Notes: a model not told the origin generated them from the letters alone. Positions 35,301 through 48,373 are shown, counted from the stretch's first letter. The stretch is DNA of 64,000 bases from Flammula alnicola (GCA_015499995.1 JADNRV010000023.1:1-64000), one strand, 5' to 3'. Made by a program: numbers and translations.

Positions 35301-35635
35301 GGAGTCTTCTGAAAATTGGACTGATTCCTAACTAGACTAACGGACTATGTTCTCATAGCCATCTTTCGTTGTGGCCTATGTACCGAGCTGGCTGAAGTTT
35401 TCATACCTTTCGGAACTTCTGGTTTGCATTTTCTCTCTGTTATTAAAGGCCTTGCTGACGGAAAATATAGGAGGCCTCACTTGCAGACATTACATATCTG
35501 TTCGAACAAGGTGCACTGGTTGATTTCCAGGTCGGCGAACTGGTCAACGTCGTTCGAGCCCTTTTTGCAGACACCTCGCTACGGACAAACACCATAAACA
35601 AACTGCTCGGTGGCCACCCTGCTCCTTCTCAATAG
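32333..35635 (+). CDS. ZW10: Centromere/kinetochore and vesicle-tethering protein ZW10
   Basis: Starts MAFPVPDHLPKRPTPVDVSS. Alpha-helical N-terminal exons include HQLETSKSVQSRFGSLTARV and VYSGLSYISRCRDAFSYL. The middle has an acidic linker with DAWGLDE, WGWNEED and DAWDDPW repeats and an EPEPEP run (33,979-34,002), seen in other basidiomycete ZW10 models. The C-terminal half has FYKVPKRAKRVIKMVETVID, SILDLYQALYPVKFS and the last exon LVDFQVGELVNVVRALFADT. About 970 residues. ZW10 works in the RZZ complex at kinetochores and in NRZ/Dsl1 ER tethering. The frame changes at the C-run near 34196-34207, where one base appears missing; a 43-base intron is a less likely alternative. Confidence 0.75.
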
Positions 35636-35742
35636 TTTGTTGGTGTGACGATTTTTCTTAATATACATATTGGAGATGGAAACACCAGATCATGGAGAGC
35701 ATTCCTACTATTTGTAGCCAGATCGATTGCGTCAAGCTTGGT

Positions 35743-37367
35743 TTATTTGCCTTCTATCGCAGCCTTCTTGTCCGTGTATGTCTTAAGCCTGAAAATCCTG
35801 TCAGTCAGCCGGAACAGGACAAGGGTGAGGTAGCTATAACAAACTTTTTGTAATCTCGGTCGATCTTCTCCTCAAGACTTTTCTTTTTGGATTCACCAGC
35901 ATCCTCATCTCCATCGCCGCCTTTCTTTTTGTCTTTCCGTTTCTTCTTCTTGTCATATGAACCTGCAGCCTTGTCCATAGCCAATAAGTCCTTTATTGAG
36001 GGCACAGCAGAGCTTGACAGCGGAACTAAGCGCGTTGGCTGTTGGTCCTGCATGTCCTCGTCGTCGCTGGCGATAGTTTGACGCTGTGGTGATGATCGAG
36101 ATGATGTTCTAGGTGGTATAGAGGGCAGTGGTATGTTTGCTTGAATGGGCTCTGGCTCGTCACTGAGTATCCAGCGCCGTGGTGCACTTGAAGACGACGA
36201 GAATTCCTCTCCTTCTTCAAGGTCAGCGTTGCTTGAAGCTATAGGTCGAGCGGCGCCGTCGTCTTCGTCTTCGTCGTCATCTCCAATATCAATGCCCTCG
36301 TATTCGCCGGCACCAGCAAAGATATCGACGTCTTCGTCGAGAGGTTCTTCCTGTTGCGGCTGCCTAGGTTTTTGAGTAGACGAAGTTATGGGAACTGGTG
36401 GTGGAGGCATCGACGTGCTCGCTGTCTTATCCCTCGTACTTTCTGAAGTATCTTCCCCGTCTACCTTTCTTTTCTTCTTTTTCCTTTTCTCTCCTACACC
36501 AGTATCAGCTTTCTTCTTCTTACCATCCGAGAAAGAGCCTATGGGCTTGAATCCTATAGGTTTAAATTTCCCTTTTTGCTTTGCCTCTTCTAATAGCCGG
36601 GATTCTTCCTCTGCAGATTTAGACCCCGTTAGAACCTGTCCTGTCTTCTCCGGATCTCTCTTCTCCTTCAGCTCTCTGATGAGATCCTCCCGAGTTCGTT
36701 TCTTTGGGACAGTTGGTTCATGGTGGGCCGACGATTCAAGATAAGCTTGGTCGAGGGCATCGACATCCTCGCTTGACAGCGTGGATCTCGCTTTGTTTTG
36801 TTCAAGCAAAGCAAAGTCAAGACCTTTGACTAGAATGGAATGCTCGCTGTCTCCTCCTAGATATTTTCGTTGAGCTTCAACCTATTCCAGGTCATTAGAA
36901 ATTACAGTAAATTGCGGAAACATAACATGCGTTACCTTGGCCTTATCTTCGGCATCCGCATTCTTTTTCTCGAATTCCTCAAGCACGGCTTCAACCTGCA
37001 AAGTGATGAGAATAGATCATCGGACCAATTGACTCAACGCACCTGAGCATAATCATTTCCACCACCGACCCTTCGTTCAGCTGCACGGTCTCGGTATTTG
37101 GAGTCTTGTGTCTTTTTTACATTTCTGGGCTGGAAAGCTGGTTGCGACGCATCCACAGTCTTCCTTTGCATTGATGTCAGTTTGTATCCAACTAATGCCG
37201 CGATGCACCCACTTTTTGGGAGGAACAGCAAGCAGAGAGCCGCGTGAGCGCAACCCAGCACCGAGTGCTGAGGAACTACCTGGTCGAGGGGTTTGGAGGA
37301 GTTGCCGGAAGGAATCCTTAATATTATCTTCATCAACACCGCGTGAAGTTATTGGGGCCTTGGACAT
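35743..37367 (-). CDS. RED1: RED/IK splicing factor (spliceosomal B complex)
   Basis: Starts MSKAPITSRGVDEDNIKDS at 37367, followed by FRQLLQTPRPGSSSALG, RKYRDRAAERR-type block (SKYRDRAAERRVGGGNDYAQ), EAVLEEFEKKNADAEDK, and RKYLGGDSEHSILVKGLDFA. The YLGGD-EH-x-LVKGLD-AL block is diagnostic of RED/IK, which pairs with SMU1 in the spliceosomal B complex. A Lys/Asp/Ser-rich tail follows (KFKPIGFKPIG, acidic stretches, SIKDLLAMD). A last intron with a GTTTGT donor joins to LKTYTDKKAAIEGK and TAA at 35743. About 470 residues. Intact frame. Confidence 0.85.
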
Positions 37368-38528
37368 ACCTGGTCCATAGTTAAGTGCCTTTTCGAACAG
37401 GAGTTTCGCTATAGCCTTATATCTGCTATGGGTTGCAGAGAATTGTAGGAAGCCCCAGGAAGAGTTGTAAGAAACTAAGTTGCTGCCAGTTGCTGCCAGT
37501 GCATGGGAAATCCAATTGGCAGGGCTATTTACACGTGCTTGGATCGGAGGTCGCTGACTCGGAACGGAATAATGTCCTCCGAAATTTAAAGAAAAGTTGC
37601 TTCCGGATCCGCTTCGATCTGTATTTATATTGGTCGTTAACGCTGGAAGAGAGGAATTCCTCAAGGAGCCATCAAATTTAGCTGATTGATTTCCAAGCTC
37701 ATGCCCTTAGGGGATTACACATACACCAAACAATGCATACACCGGCGCCCTTACCTCATTCTTCTCTCAAACAACTCTCAAAATCAAATAGACGTAGAAG
37801 AAAAATGGAGTGGATTATGGTACAAAGGGAGATACCCATTTATTTCACTTGTATTTCATTAATTGTTGATTCGACGTGTTCTTCCCTGCCATCTTTAACA
37901 GCTTTCTCTGTAACCTGAGGAAGAGAGGTCAGGCAGATCGTGACAGTGGAGGCGATGAATACACACCTATCATCCTTCTCTCTACCTCTCTTCCCCTCTA
38001 AAACACAAAATGCAAGAAAGAATGGAAGAGAAGACCCCGAGACGTGGAAGACCGTAATAAATAAGAAAGAAAGGAATGTGGGATGAAAGATTGAGCCGCT
38101 TTCGGATCGAATCTAAAATTGACGGGTTGATGATGGTGGATGATAGAATGTCGAGACTGATGCAAGGCGGGGAGGACCATTCGAAACGAAGGAACAACAA
38201 CGACGTAAGGAAGAGGTGTATGGGGACGTGATGGTATAGAAAAGTGAGTAAGTACGCAGAAGGCAGAAGAGAAAACACTGGAATTAAAAGATGAACGGTG
38301 CGTATAGATTCATGGGTGGTCAATGCGGTAGAACGATATTGTAGATGTTTGCTGTGATCTGTCCAAGTCAAAACACGATGCATCGTAACTTCGTAGTCAG
38401 TCTATCCTGCAAACAATCAACGAAGACTCTCAGAAGAAGCGGTGTAGAGATCCAGAGGACAAGAAACAGAGCTAAGTTGGATAAGAGATGACGTTGAAGG
38501 TTGGGTCGCATTAATGGCCACACGGCCC
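37368..38528. other. Intergenic, 1.16 kb
   Basis: Promoter of RED1 and 3' UTR of CDC55 (both minus). A 10-base unit TGCTGCCAGT is repeated twice at 37481-37500. ORFs here lack coding character. Confidence 0.45.
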
Positions 38529-40439
38529 TCAAGCCGCACTATACAAGAACAAATTGTTTGTCGCAGCAATCTGGGAACAGCGTCAAACCTTAGCTCGATG
38601 TCGTGAGAGATTAAGACATACCGCAATAGTGTTCTCCCGAGGATGCCAGCTCGCGTGCAGGATCTTCTTGTTGAAATCAAGCGTTTCCAACTGCATTGCG
38701 TCCCTTAATCCCCCTACCCTCGGCCCATTCTTGAGGCCAGGCTTCGCACCGGGTAATGGTCCGCCAATTTTCTTGGCTTTGAATGCCGACTTATCGGCTT
38801 GCAACACGACGTCGTTCAAGGTGTCGGTGTCGTATATCCGGAAGTAATTGTGGTACGATCCGGTCAACACGTGCCTACGGAGGAGATACCGATCAGTATC
38901 CCACAGCAGTAAAGACGCTGGTGACGTCGTAGAACGACCAAAAGCGCGGCGCCTTGAGAGAAAACAAGGAAGGCACGTACTTGTCATCCCCTCCCCAGAT
39001 ACACTCAAACTTATCGAAGATACAATCGTTCTCGTACAGATCGCAGAGTTTGCCCCTCAGATGATCGTGGATTGGAATAGTCTTAACAGGTCGTGATTCC
39101 ATGTTGACGTCCCAGATTTTCAATGATAGGTAATCGCGAGAGAGGATATACCGACCGTCGTGGCTAAATTTGACGTCTGATATAGAGGAAATGATTTCCG
39201 AAAAGAATGAACGAGTACTCGGGTCCTCTTCCTCTTCAAAGCCTGATACCAATATCAGTATGAGCGTCGTCCCGAAGAAAGCGACTTACATTTCGCGTGC
39301 CGATCGCAAAGAGCCGAATCTCGCATGTCTGCAAGCTTGATGTTACTTTTTGAGCTAGAGTACATGAAAAGGTTGCATTGTGTTGGGTGGAATTCCGTGG
39401 CGGTGATGACCTCTGTTAGCTCTTCCATATTCACGGGTTTGATGTCGACGATGTCTGATTACGATGACACAATACATTAGTAATCAGGGATAGACGGGTT
39501 GCCCGCATGGGCGCTGTGCAAACACTTACTAAAGCTCTGGTCGCTGGTATTGAGGTTCCAAAGGTTGATTCGCAAATCGTCGGCTGAAATGTAGGTTTCT
39601 TGGTCGGAGTTGACAGAGATGGAATGGATATGGTATGCATGGGCGTTAGAGTAGACCTTCCGCGGTACAGCGGCAATAATATTGTCTTGCTGCGTCATAC
39701 GAGGCAGCCTCAGAAGGCTGGGGTTGGAAGGTGCCGCTGTGTGACGCTGGCCGTCGAAATGGTTTGACTCTGATACTACTCGCAGCGATTTCTCGAAGAC
39801 CTTCCAAAGCTTGATGGTTTTATCTGCAGGGTGGTGTAAGGAGGGAACGTAACGACATCAAAGGCCATAAGTACCGTTCGTTGATAGTAGGAAGTGTGCA
39901 GAGTTTTGTCGTCTGCACCATTTGATCTTATTAATCTTCTCTTCGATTTCGAGCGATTTAAGGTAATCGAATTCTGGCTCGTGCGATTGGAATTCAGTAT
40001 AAAACTTGTATTCGCATCCTTTTTTCTAAACAGAAAAAGGCCACTGTAGTAAGTAAGATGGTCTCAAGTTGACAGGAACAAAAAGGTTCCAGAATGGCAA
40101 CCTTTTTGTCACTTGTCCTTGCCACAGATAGGACGTGTAAGGGGTATTGAGATCACGGACCATTTCATTTCGTTCAAACAGAACGACACGTCCACCCTTG
40201 TCCCCAGTGGCGAGGTAGTTTCCTGTTGAATCGAATTCGACGGTAGATATGATATCGGCTGTGATACAGAAACATTAATTAGTAAGAGACAAATGATGAC
40301 CAAAAGACCTGAATCAAAGCAGAATTTGCTGCAGAGATGAAGGGAGCGGACACTCACCCTCGGTGATATCTTCGACATCGCCCTTGTCACCAAAGCATTG
40401 AGCAAAGCGCCAGCCTCCAGAGCCTGAGGGGTCCTCCAT
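38529..40439 (-). CDS. CDC55: PP2A regulatory B subunit (B55/CDC55)
   Basis: Starts [20 protein letters not shown] at 40439. WD40 propeller with [121 protein letters not shown], and the last exon [13 protein letters not shown] at TGA 38529. These are near-universal B55 sequences. About nine exons, about 460 residues. It directs PP2A to substrates in mitosis and morphogenesis. All exon joins keep frame. Divergent from COX9. Confidence 0.95.
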
Positions 40440-40771
40440 GATGGATCTTGGATTACAGGATGTGTCACGCGGTAATTAAGATGAATATGTGGATTAGGGA
40501 GATTTCTCTCGTTTGCACAGCAGATTTCTTGGCGACCTTTTCCTGCAACGCGATAGAGTATGAAGAGAAGACGATGAGCAAAAGAGGCGCAGAGTTGGGG
40601 ACCAAGATTGGGTGAGGCGTGTGGACTGCGAGGACAACACCTGCCTGTGACTATATCGTGACAGTTTGCTGACATAATTATTTGCTATCACCCTCGACAC
40701 ATTATTTGTTCCAACCCGACATTTCCCTTCTTTTGCAGCTTGAAACACCCCAATTCATCCACGAAACTACC
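40440..40771. promoter_or_regulatory. Shared divergent promoter of CDC55 and COX9
   Basis: 332 bases between start codons; no specific element identified. Confidence 0.4.
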
Positions 40772-41079
40772 ATGGCCATCGCCCCCATTACAGGAAAACT
40801 CAGAAAGAGGTTCTGGCTCGACCTTGGCTGCGCGCTGGGTCTTGGAGTCAGTGCAGGATATGCTTACTGGTGAGTACTGCCCTCATGTCGCTACTGCGTT
40901 CGTTGACGTTTCTTGCAAGGTATGGTGGACACTTGAAAGCCCGTGAGTAAACATACCAAAATCGCCTTGTAAATTTACATTTCTTTGGAACTTGTACTGA
41001 TGTATTCTTTACAGTGGAACGCCAGGAGAACTTCTACATCAAACTCGAGAGGGAGAGGGCACGGGCTGCTTCAGAGTAG
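40772..41079 (+). CDS. COX9: Cytochrome c oxidase subunit VIIa (COX9)
   Basis: Three exons giving about 56 residues: MAIAPITGKLRKRFWLDLGC ALGLGVSAGYAYW, YGGHLKA, then VERQENFYIKLERERARAASE. The MAIAPITG start, single membrane helix with GxxAGYAYWY and the C-terminal Y-x-KLE match Cox9/Cox7a, a small nuclear-encoded subunit of respiratory complex IV in the inner mitochondrial membrane. Together with PET117 it is the second complex IV gene in this window, 24 kb away, so probably coincidental. Confidence 0.9.
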
Positions 41080-41287
41080 AATGTTGAACGGGGAATCGAG
41101 GGCGCTGCTACGTACATACCGCCGCTTCGCCATGTTAAGAGTTCTAGAGCTGCCCAGACCAAAGTGAACATTGCGTTTCAGCCATCCAGCATATTAATGT
41201 TCAGCAAACTACCAACAAATCTCCATACGTGATATATATCCAAGGCGTAATTCCAAGTGAAAATAAATTAAGTCAGTCGCGTGGAAG

Positions 41288-42909
41288 TTACTTGTTGAAG
41301 TAGCCTAGACGCCGCAACTCTTCGCAACTCGCGATAACCTCGTTGTCAATCTTCTTGACCTTCTCCCAGTCTGTCCCAATCCCAAAGATCCCAACCTCTG
41401 CCTCCTTTCGGCGCTCTTTTCTGTCCGTGTTGGTGCGACAGTCAGCATAGAGGTCCTGCGTGTATATTCGATCCACCGCGTCTTCAAATTTCTTGAGTGC
41501 AGGGCCTCGTTTCTTTCCTTTGCCGCGCACTACTTTTCGCGTTTTGGGTTTAGGTTTAGACTCTTTGCTTTCCTTCTGTGCGTCGTTCGATGTTTCCGTT
41601 TCTGTTATCACCTCCTCTAGCACCCTTCCCACCTTCAGCCCCTCTTTCGCGAATTCTGCACCTATCACCGGATGGTTGGAAAACTCAGCATTATTCACAA
41701 AGTAGTGAACGCCAAGTCCGCCGGTTTCCATTTCCGTATTGTACTTTGCAGTCGCGGTGTAGGCGAATCGGGGATCAGGTGTTGGAGGCGTAGAAAAGAG
41801 GCTAGGCAATGACGATAGCAGCGAGAAACCAAATAGGAGAAGCAGAGGAAGCAGTTGCACAAGCAAAGAACGAGGTTCCGCGTTATTGCCGCCCGCGGGT
41901 GCAGCTCCTCGCGTGAAGGTTTGCGTTCGGAAACCATTACCACCGAAAGTGAAGACCGCTGTATGTCAATTCGCTTGAATTATTTTATGCATTCTGAAAA
42001 GACGCGTTTGACGCACTGGGTCCATCTCCAAAGCTTGTTGCAAATCCAGGACCGCCTCCGCCGCCAAAGAACATATTGAATAAATCTTCAGGGCTGAGTT
42101 CGCCGTCAAAGCGAGCTCCTCCATTTGAAGCAAACCCAGATGAACGAGAAGACATTCCACCATGTCGGTCCTCTGGATCAGTGCCACTGTCATATACAGC
42201 CCGCTTTTGGGGATCTTGAGGGAAAGGGTGAGCGAATGCTTTATCCCCAATGCAGCTTTGACGACATACCCGATAGGACCTGAAACGCTTTCGATACCAC
42301 TGCCAAATTATACTGTAAAGATGATTTTTATTTGAAGAAATCAAAAGCCACTTACGTTTGAATGCTTCATCTGCTCCTGGAGCTCCATTTTTGTCCGGAT
42401 GTAGAGCCAGTGCCAACTTGAATAGCCATATTAGCATATATGAACAAATGGGCAGAATGCACCGACCTTTCGGTATGCCTTCTTAATTTCACCGTCTTCA
42501 CATTCCTTCTTTACTGCCAGGATCTCGTAGTACTCCGTGACTTTACACGACCGCACTCGCTTGACGATATGTTCTTGGTCAGGAGTATATTCTCTCTTCT
42601 CTCCACCCATTCCACCTGCGGTGCCATTTCCGTTGGCCTTCGGTTGTGCGTGTCGGTGCTTTATGCCAGCAGAGGAAGGATGTTCCTCCGTTTGTGAATT
42701 CGAGGTCGACCCTGAAGGGCCTTCATTCTCCTTCGTAGAAGACGATGCAGCGGCCTTATTTATGGCAGCCAGCAGTTTCGTAGCCTCTGGAGTCCCGTAG
42801 AGCGCGATAGATTTGAGACAGAATTTGCGTGCCGAAGGTAGATGTCAGCGTTATAGTGCTTCTGGGCGATGGCGAGGCATCGCAGGGCTTCGTCCTTGTT
42901 ACCCTCCAT
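41288..42909 (-). CDS. HLJ1: ER membrane J-protein, HLJ1/DNAJB12 type
   Basis: Starts MEGNKDEALRCLAIAQKHYN, the typical start of the HLJ1/DNAJB12/14 family. Then the J-domain: TEYYEILAVKKECEDGEIKK AYRK, LALALHPDKNG (HPD present), FQVLSDPQKRAVYDSG. Then a G/F-like region (FFGGGGGPGFATSFGDG), one transmembrane segment LLVQLLPLLLLFGFSLLSSL and a DUF1977 luminal-facing C terminus ending RRLGYFNK. It recruits Hsp70 to the ER surface for degradation of membrane proteins. The frame breaks once, near 42832-42840, between NADIYLR and ARKFCLKSIALYGTPEATK; one missing base restores the family sequence. Divergent from FBX9. Confidence 0.85.
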
Positions 42910-43173
42910 GTCTGTCCAGGATACGTCTCCTAGTATTCCAGCAACTATGAGTGCTGTTCTACGTGAGATGGGCGACCGTGTTGGGGCCGTGGGTTGGAGA
43001 GATTCAGGTGGACGTGGAGAACCGAGGTACTGGGATTGAGTAATTGATTAATTTGTCATAACAAAGTACATTCTTTCCAGGGTCCAACTTAGCAGATAAG
43101 TCGGACCGCGTTGGTTCCGGTCGCTGTCATATCAGTTTGCTGTCAGTGCAAGGCTTGTTGTAGTCGCTCTCGA
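42910..43173. promoter_or_regulatory. Shared divergent promoter of HLJ1 and FBX9
   Basis: 264 bases between start codons; no specific element identified. Confidence 0.4.
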
Positions 43174-45034
43174 ATGTCAACATCTACCCCGGCTTCGGCG
43201 CCAGCTAAAGCTAAAACTCCTGCGGCAGAAGAAAATCCTGAGCTAATTAGATTCAGAGAAGAATGGTTGACAGAGCTTCGTAGACGCAAGGCGGAGGTAA
43301 ATAGCGCCGCTTCCAGCGGCGGTGCAACTGTGGCCTCAGGCTCGGACGAGCAACCACCTGTAGGTACCTCGCAATCCCCCACAGGACGTGCTTTTATTGG
43401 CACTCCGGTCGCACCTCTCGCATCATCTGGCTCTGCTCCCAAAGCACCTGTTCCAACTCGGGGTCTTCCAACTACGCATCCTGCAGTCAACGATGGCGGG
43501 ATCACGACCCGGTTCCACGCGTCCAAATCGCTTGAAACTGCCTTGGATATCTATCGCCAAGCTGTTGAGCATGAACAGCGGAGTGATTTGGACCAGGCTT
43601 TGCTCCTTTATCGTCAGGCCTTCCGATTGGTATGTATCCCGTGTCGTCACAGCTGCCCAATACTAGCTCAAACCCGACGCGCTGCAGCACGATAATGTGG
43701 ACCGCGCCTACCATCGAGAGCAGATGCTCCAATTGATTCTCAAAGATCAGCAAGAATTAATTTCCAAAAAACCTGGATCATCCGCTCCCTCGACCGAAAT
43801 TGAGGATCTGTCGGCAAGCTTCGAAAGCACTGTCACATCAAACCCCGCAGCACCAAGGCTGAAACTATCACCGTGACGGGAACTTTGGCGACCGTTATCC
43901 AAGACTACACCACTGACCTCAAATTCGAACCAGAGAACGAGAATGAACCCGTCTTCTTGAATACACTTCCCGAAGAATTGGTGGTCATGATTATTGGTAA
44001 GTTGGACCCAACATCAGTGGAACGATTCGCAAGTGTCAGCAAGAAGGCGAGGGTATTAACCTTAGATCCGGCAATATGGAGGTATGTTCATTAACATCTT
44101 GCGATTTGATATGGTTCATTTACTCCGCCAAAATATACAACAGAGCGCTCGTCCGTACGACCTATCATCCTCCCCAAATTCCTGATTATGAACGTTGAAA
44201 CCTGTCATCGAGAAATACCTCTCCGATTATCGGCGGGTGTACATCGAACAGCCGCGATTGCGCTTGGACGGTGTCTACATTGCAACCTGTCACTACGTGT
44301 GAGTGCAGTATATGCTTCATTTCTTAGAGTCTTTCTCTTATCTGATATTTCCTTCGCAGGCGCCCTGGTTTAAGTGAGAACCAATGGGTTAATGTGCGTC
44401 TTTAATCTATCCTGATATACATTTTCAGTTCTTAACTCCCAACTTTTCGCGTATATATATGCAGGTCAGCCATCTCGTAACCTACCACCGCTACTTGTAA
44501 GGCAATCAAATCCTTCCATCACATCCCAACTAATTGACAAATGCGCAGACGTTTCTTCCAAAATGGCCAAGTTTTATCCCTCCTCGCCAACGAGGAACAC
44601 GCTCCTCAACAAGTCATACCACTTTTAAAGCCTACGCTCAGGATGAAGGTGAGAGAGAACTTTGCCGCATCTTTTCCGAAACATTGGACTATAACTCGTC
44701 AACCTTTCTAGGGTCTCTTCCTCGGCCATGGCGACTCCTTGGAAGCACAGTCCACCTTTCCCACCTCGTAGATGCCAGCGGTCGATTCGCTCTGCCTGGC
44801 ATCGACGATGCCCCCGTAGAACTGCCTCCGCCGCCAGCGACCTCAGGCACAGGCGCCCGAGCTCGATACGTGTTCACCATGACGCTCAACCTCCGTTCGC
44901 GGCCGCTTGGTCGGTGGAACAGGATGGACATCCACTCATACGACTCCGTGAACATCGAGACGGGCGACGTCTACCCTGTCGCGCTCAAACACGAAAGACC
45001 TTTCTGGTTCTCCAAGGTCCGGTCGTATACCTAG
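43174..45034 (+). CDS. F-box protein of the FBX9/Pof7/Hrt3 family
   Basis: Starts MSTSTPASAPAKAKTP. Parts in order: N-terminal ELIRFREEWLTELRRR, a TPR-like helical pair ALDIYRQAVEHEQRSDLDQA, an F-box LNTLPEELVVMIIGKLDPTS VERFASVSKKAR, and the FBX9-type C-terminal domain with VNVSHLVTYHRYLRFFQNGQ VLSLLANEEHAPQQVIPLLK and RSRPLGRWNRM ... ALKHERPFWFSKVRSY. FBX9 is an SCF adaptor with a conserved substrate region. Two frame breaks, at CCCC 43843-43846 and near 44723-44728 (LFLG to WRLLGSTVHLS), each read as one missing base. All other splice joins keep frame. About 530 residues. Confidence 0.8.
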
Positions 45035-45201
45035 AAGAGAACAAATACTTAGACGAATGAACTTCGGTTCAGAACTTCCTGAAAATCAGGGAGTTAAACG
45101 GAATTTTGGCAAAACAGTATCGATTATAAATATATCGCGGAAATTTTCATTACAGATATATCATGTATGTATAAAACAAGGCTGATGATATCTACCACTT
45201 A

Positions 45202-47831
45202 TTATAGTTGGGTTAGGACCGCTGCGTCGGTTTGAGATACTCTAAATATTTGTGAGTCAAAACACGACATTTGTCGCCATCCGAGGCGATATTGCGTGGA
45301 ATAATCAGTACGCGCATAAGCCACGCAGAGCAGAGGAAATCCGGCATACAATCCCAGCCAGAAAACGACGTTGCCCATCAGTCTGTTCCGCTTAATAGAT
45401 GGCATGCGGCCGATGACGATGAGCGGTATTTGGATTAGCTAGAAAAGTAAATTCATAAAGAGTTCATGGTGTTATGATGAAAAAAAAAACCCACCTGCAG
45501 TGTGAAGAGATACATCCTAGAGAATACAAAGAATGTTTAGTGGGTTTTACGTGAGGTATCAATCGACGCAAAGAAATTCACCTCAGCTTTCGCGACACCA
45601 CAGCCATGACCAGCTCGTGTGCACATGCGCTGATGAAGAACGTAATGAACATCGCAGTTGTTTTTGACAGACGGTAGCTCATGATCGTCTGGGCATACAC
45701 ATGTCTCAGTAAGAAAGCATATACTGGTTTATTCCATTTGCGAGAGAACTCGTCCCAGGAAGTCGAATTCCACCTAAACCCAGCGGTTAATATCACGAAA
45801 AATAATAAGCAAGAACCTGTTTTCCGTACTGATAGGTGATGTCAGTTCATTGCAGGCGTGAAAGGCACAAAGTGAGAAACGCACCCAGTCTTCGTAAAAC
45901 TGTCGGTCCGCAAAGCTTCGTGTACGTTAGTTTCACCCCAGTTTGCTGCAAGAAAGATGGACTACTGACTAAGATAGCTCAGCAAAACCATTGCATATGC
46001 ACTCTGCAGCAAAACACAATAGTCGTCTCAGCAATCAGTAAAGGTATATAAAAATAAAACATACCGAAAATTATATAGAAAAGCAAAGATACGCCATCAT
46101 GAAGGGAAGCGCGAGATCAAGCAAAGATCGTAGAAAAGATTGGTCAGCGGTTGGTGTGTATGGTAGGATGAAGCTCTCCGTAACCGTATAGAGAAGAGCA
46201 AAGTGCCGAAAGTGGCGACCTATAAATGCAAGCGTTAACCAACAAAGGCTTGTACCGTACGAAACCGACAAACAGTTTTCTCGAAGACATATAGAGGTCG
46301 TATCCTGCATTCAAAAAGTTACAGTATTTTCAACGACAAGTAGAAGTAATGTACGCACCGATCAGTCCGTGGATACTCTAACTCGTAAACCAGCGTCGGA
46401 ATTAATTGGTACACGGCAAAGTTTTTCCATGTAATCGTATCCGGCCACCGCACATAACACGGCCCGGAGCTAATGAGCTCGCTCTGAAGCTCAGAGTAGT
46501 CGCTCGCCATGGCCGAAATCTGGGGGTCAGGATGCGCCACTAGAGGATGCGGTGCAAGGCCCTCTGGCAGGTCTTCTTCAACAACGAATGTAGTGCCATG
46601 CTGCTTCGAACCATCTTTCGACTGCAGCTGGTGACCATGATCCTCGCTGTGCACTGGGGCAGAAACAGTATTCTGCGCGGCGACAGCGGCCAGGCGCTTC
46701 CTGAGAGCGTGAGCGGTTTTGACGTCTACATAAGAAGTTGAAGACCCTTCAGGGACTGTGGGGTGCCAACGGGGGTAGGTTCGTGAGTACTGTTGCTGCG
46801 GCCCGGGGTGACGTCGTTGGGGGGCGAAGGGGACTGCGACGCGTTCTGGCGTCAAGCTCGGCTTGTCTGGAATTGGCGACGGCTATGGCTTTGTCCCAGC
46901 CGCCGATGTGCTCTGTGGCCTTCGAAGACGAATGAGGAGCTCCTGGGATTGCTCGCGACGACTTGTAGTTGCCCGTTAACTGTGATGTATGAGTGCATTT
47001 TCATAACCATGACCTGCGTCACGATGTCAAAATACAGAATGGCCAGAGGAAAATTAGACGCACGAGTGAATGTAATGTCAGGTAGCCGGACTGCACCCAG
47101 GGCCAGTTCCTGAAGACGGTATTAGAGTGATGGCGTCACGGATAAGCAGGAAGCGTACCTATTGAAAGTCCAGCAGATAGCACCAAATAGGATTGTAGTC
47201 TGAAGTAAATGTTGGAGAATAACGCCTGTCCAGTGGTAGCGTATCCAGCGATTCTTCATGCCCAGGCAAATGGAACGCAAATGCCCGTGCTGAGGACGAG
47301 AAATGCGTCACTGAGAGCAAGAGTGACCGCGTCTTGAGAGAACATAGAAGCAAATTGTAGGTTGAGCGCATGCCCATTGGTCTCGATACTTCGGACATAT
47401 GTTTGAACGGAGAATATAAAGATGGATATCCAAAATAAGGAGAAGAAGCCCTATGCATACCAGGTGAGATAAATCGGAGATGACCATTAGTAGTGAACAT
47501 ACTCGAAACTCATTGGTAGAAGACTGGAGGTTGGCGATGTCAAATACAGACTCTCGGGCTCGAATGTTATCAATGCTCGAAGTTTTTTGAGCTTTTTGAA
47601 CGATATGGCTTTGACACGTATAATGTGCCAGTGGATGTCTCGAAGCACCAGTCGCTTTATACGCTGTTGAAGATGATATCCTTGGTGACGGCTTCGCATC
47701 CTTTGCCATGTCGAGGGTAAATGATTAAGGGAATACTTACAGTTCAAGCCGAGAATATGTTCGTGTGAAGAGTAGTATAGTATGTTGCGCCGAATGACGG
47801 TTCCGAGTCTTTGATCATCAAGATCATCCAT
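45202..47831 (-). CDS. ARE2: Sterol O-acyltransferase (ARE1/ARE2, MBOAT family)
   Basis: Multi-exon ER membrane acyltransferase. In order: KKLRALITFEP then RESVFDIANLQSSTNEFRG, FFSLFWISIFIFSVQTYVRS IETNGH, MKNRWIRYHWTGVILQHLLQ, VMVMKMHSYITVNGQL, a long disordered loop, CYVRWPDTITWKNFAVYQLI PTLVYELEYPRT, ADRQFYEDW joined to WNSTSWDEFSRKWNKPV, FFISACAHELVM (catalytic His) and a last exon ending AVLTQL at TAA 45202. The FYxDWWN signature and the HEL His are specific for SOAT/ACAT, which esterifies ergosterol for lipid droplets. Two apparent missing bases (47556-47558, GGG; 47259-47263, CCC). The N-terminal exon structure upstream of 47740 is uncertain; the start at 47831 is tentative. Confidence 0.85.
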
Positions 47832-48373
47832 GTGTGTGAAAAGGGATTTACGTCAGCAGTGAAACCCGAAATCGTCATTCTTTTCTCTGCTCTTCTGACT
47901 CCATGATGTCCATCATCGTAATCGCATCCACACAACTCCGAAGGGCACCAGGTCAGACCAGGTCTCAAGCCATGCTGCCCATATCTCACGGCGATCAAGA
48001 ATTGGATCCATGTTGGATCCATGAGGCCATGCCTTACCTGAAAACTTTGCTGTATGCATGCAAAGGACTTATCGTCGCCAATCATCGGCTTGTGTTTGTC
48101 GGTTTTTGCCCCGGAGGTCCGGGAAGAGTCGCGACACGCGCAGTTTTGTCTCCGTTACTAACGCTTCGAATAGATAACGCCATTCGCAACTTACCTGATG
48201 GTCCTAAATTACTCTGACTCGGCCTCCGAATCACGGCGAGTTCAAGTCTCTTGTCAACGATGTGCCGATCTGGGATTCGGATATAGTTTGGTCAGTTTCG
48301 GATGCTGAGCTGGCAACAGTCCCAGTTAACCCCTCAACCTCAGGTTAAGCAGGAAACCTCCCCAGGGTGTCCA
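47832..48373. other. Divergent intergenic region, about 540 bases
   Basis: Upstream of ARE2 (whose start may lie inside it) and of the F-box gene. Nothing further recognised. Confidence 0.4.

Noticed and set aside
37982..38383. 133-codon minus-strand ORF with hydrophobic segments
   Set aside because: Lies in the 3' UTR of CDC55, and its Leu/Ser/Ile-rich composition looks like translated AT-rich UTR.
40772..41079. COX9 and PET117 as a complex IV gene cluster, and ARE2 with ERG4 as a sterol cluster
   Set aside because: The pairs are 14-24 kb apart with unrelated genes between; shared pathway is not enough to call a cluster.
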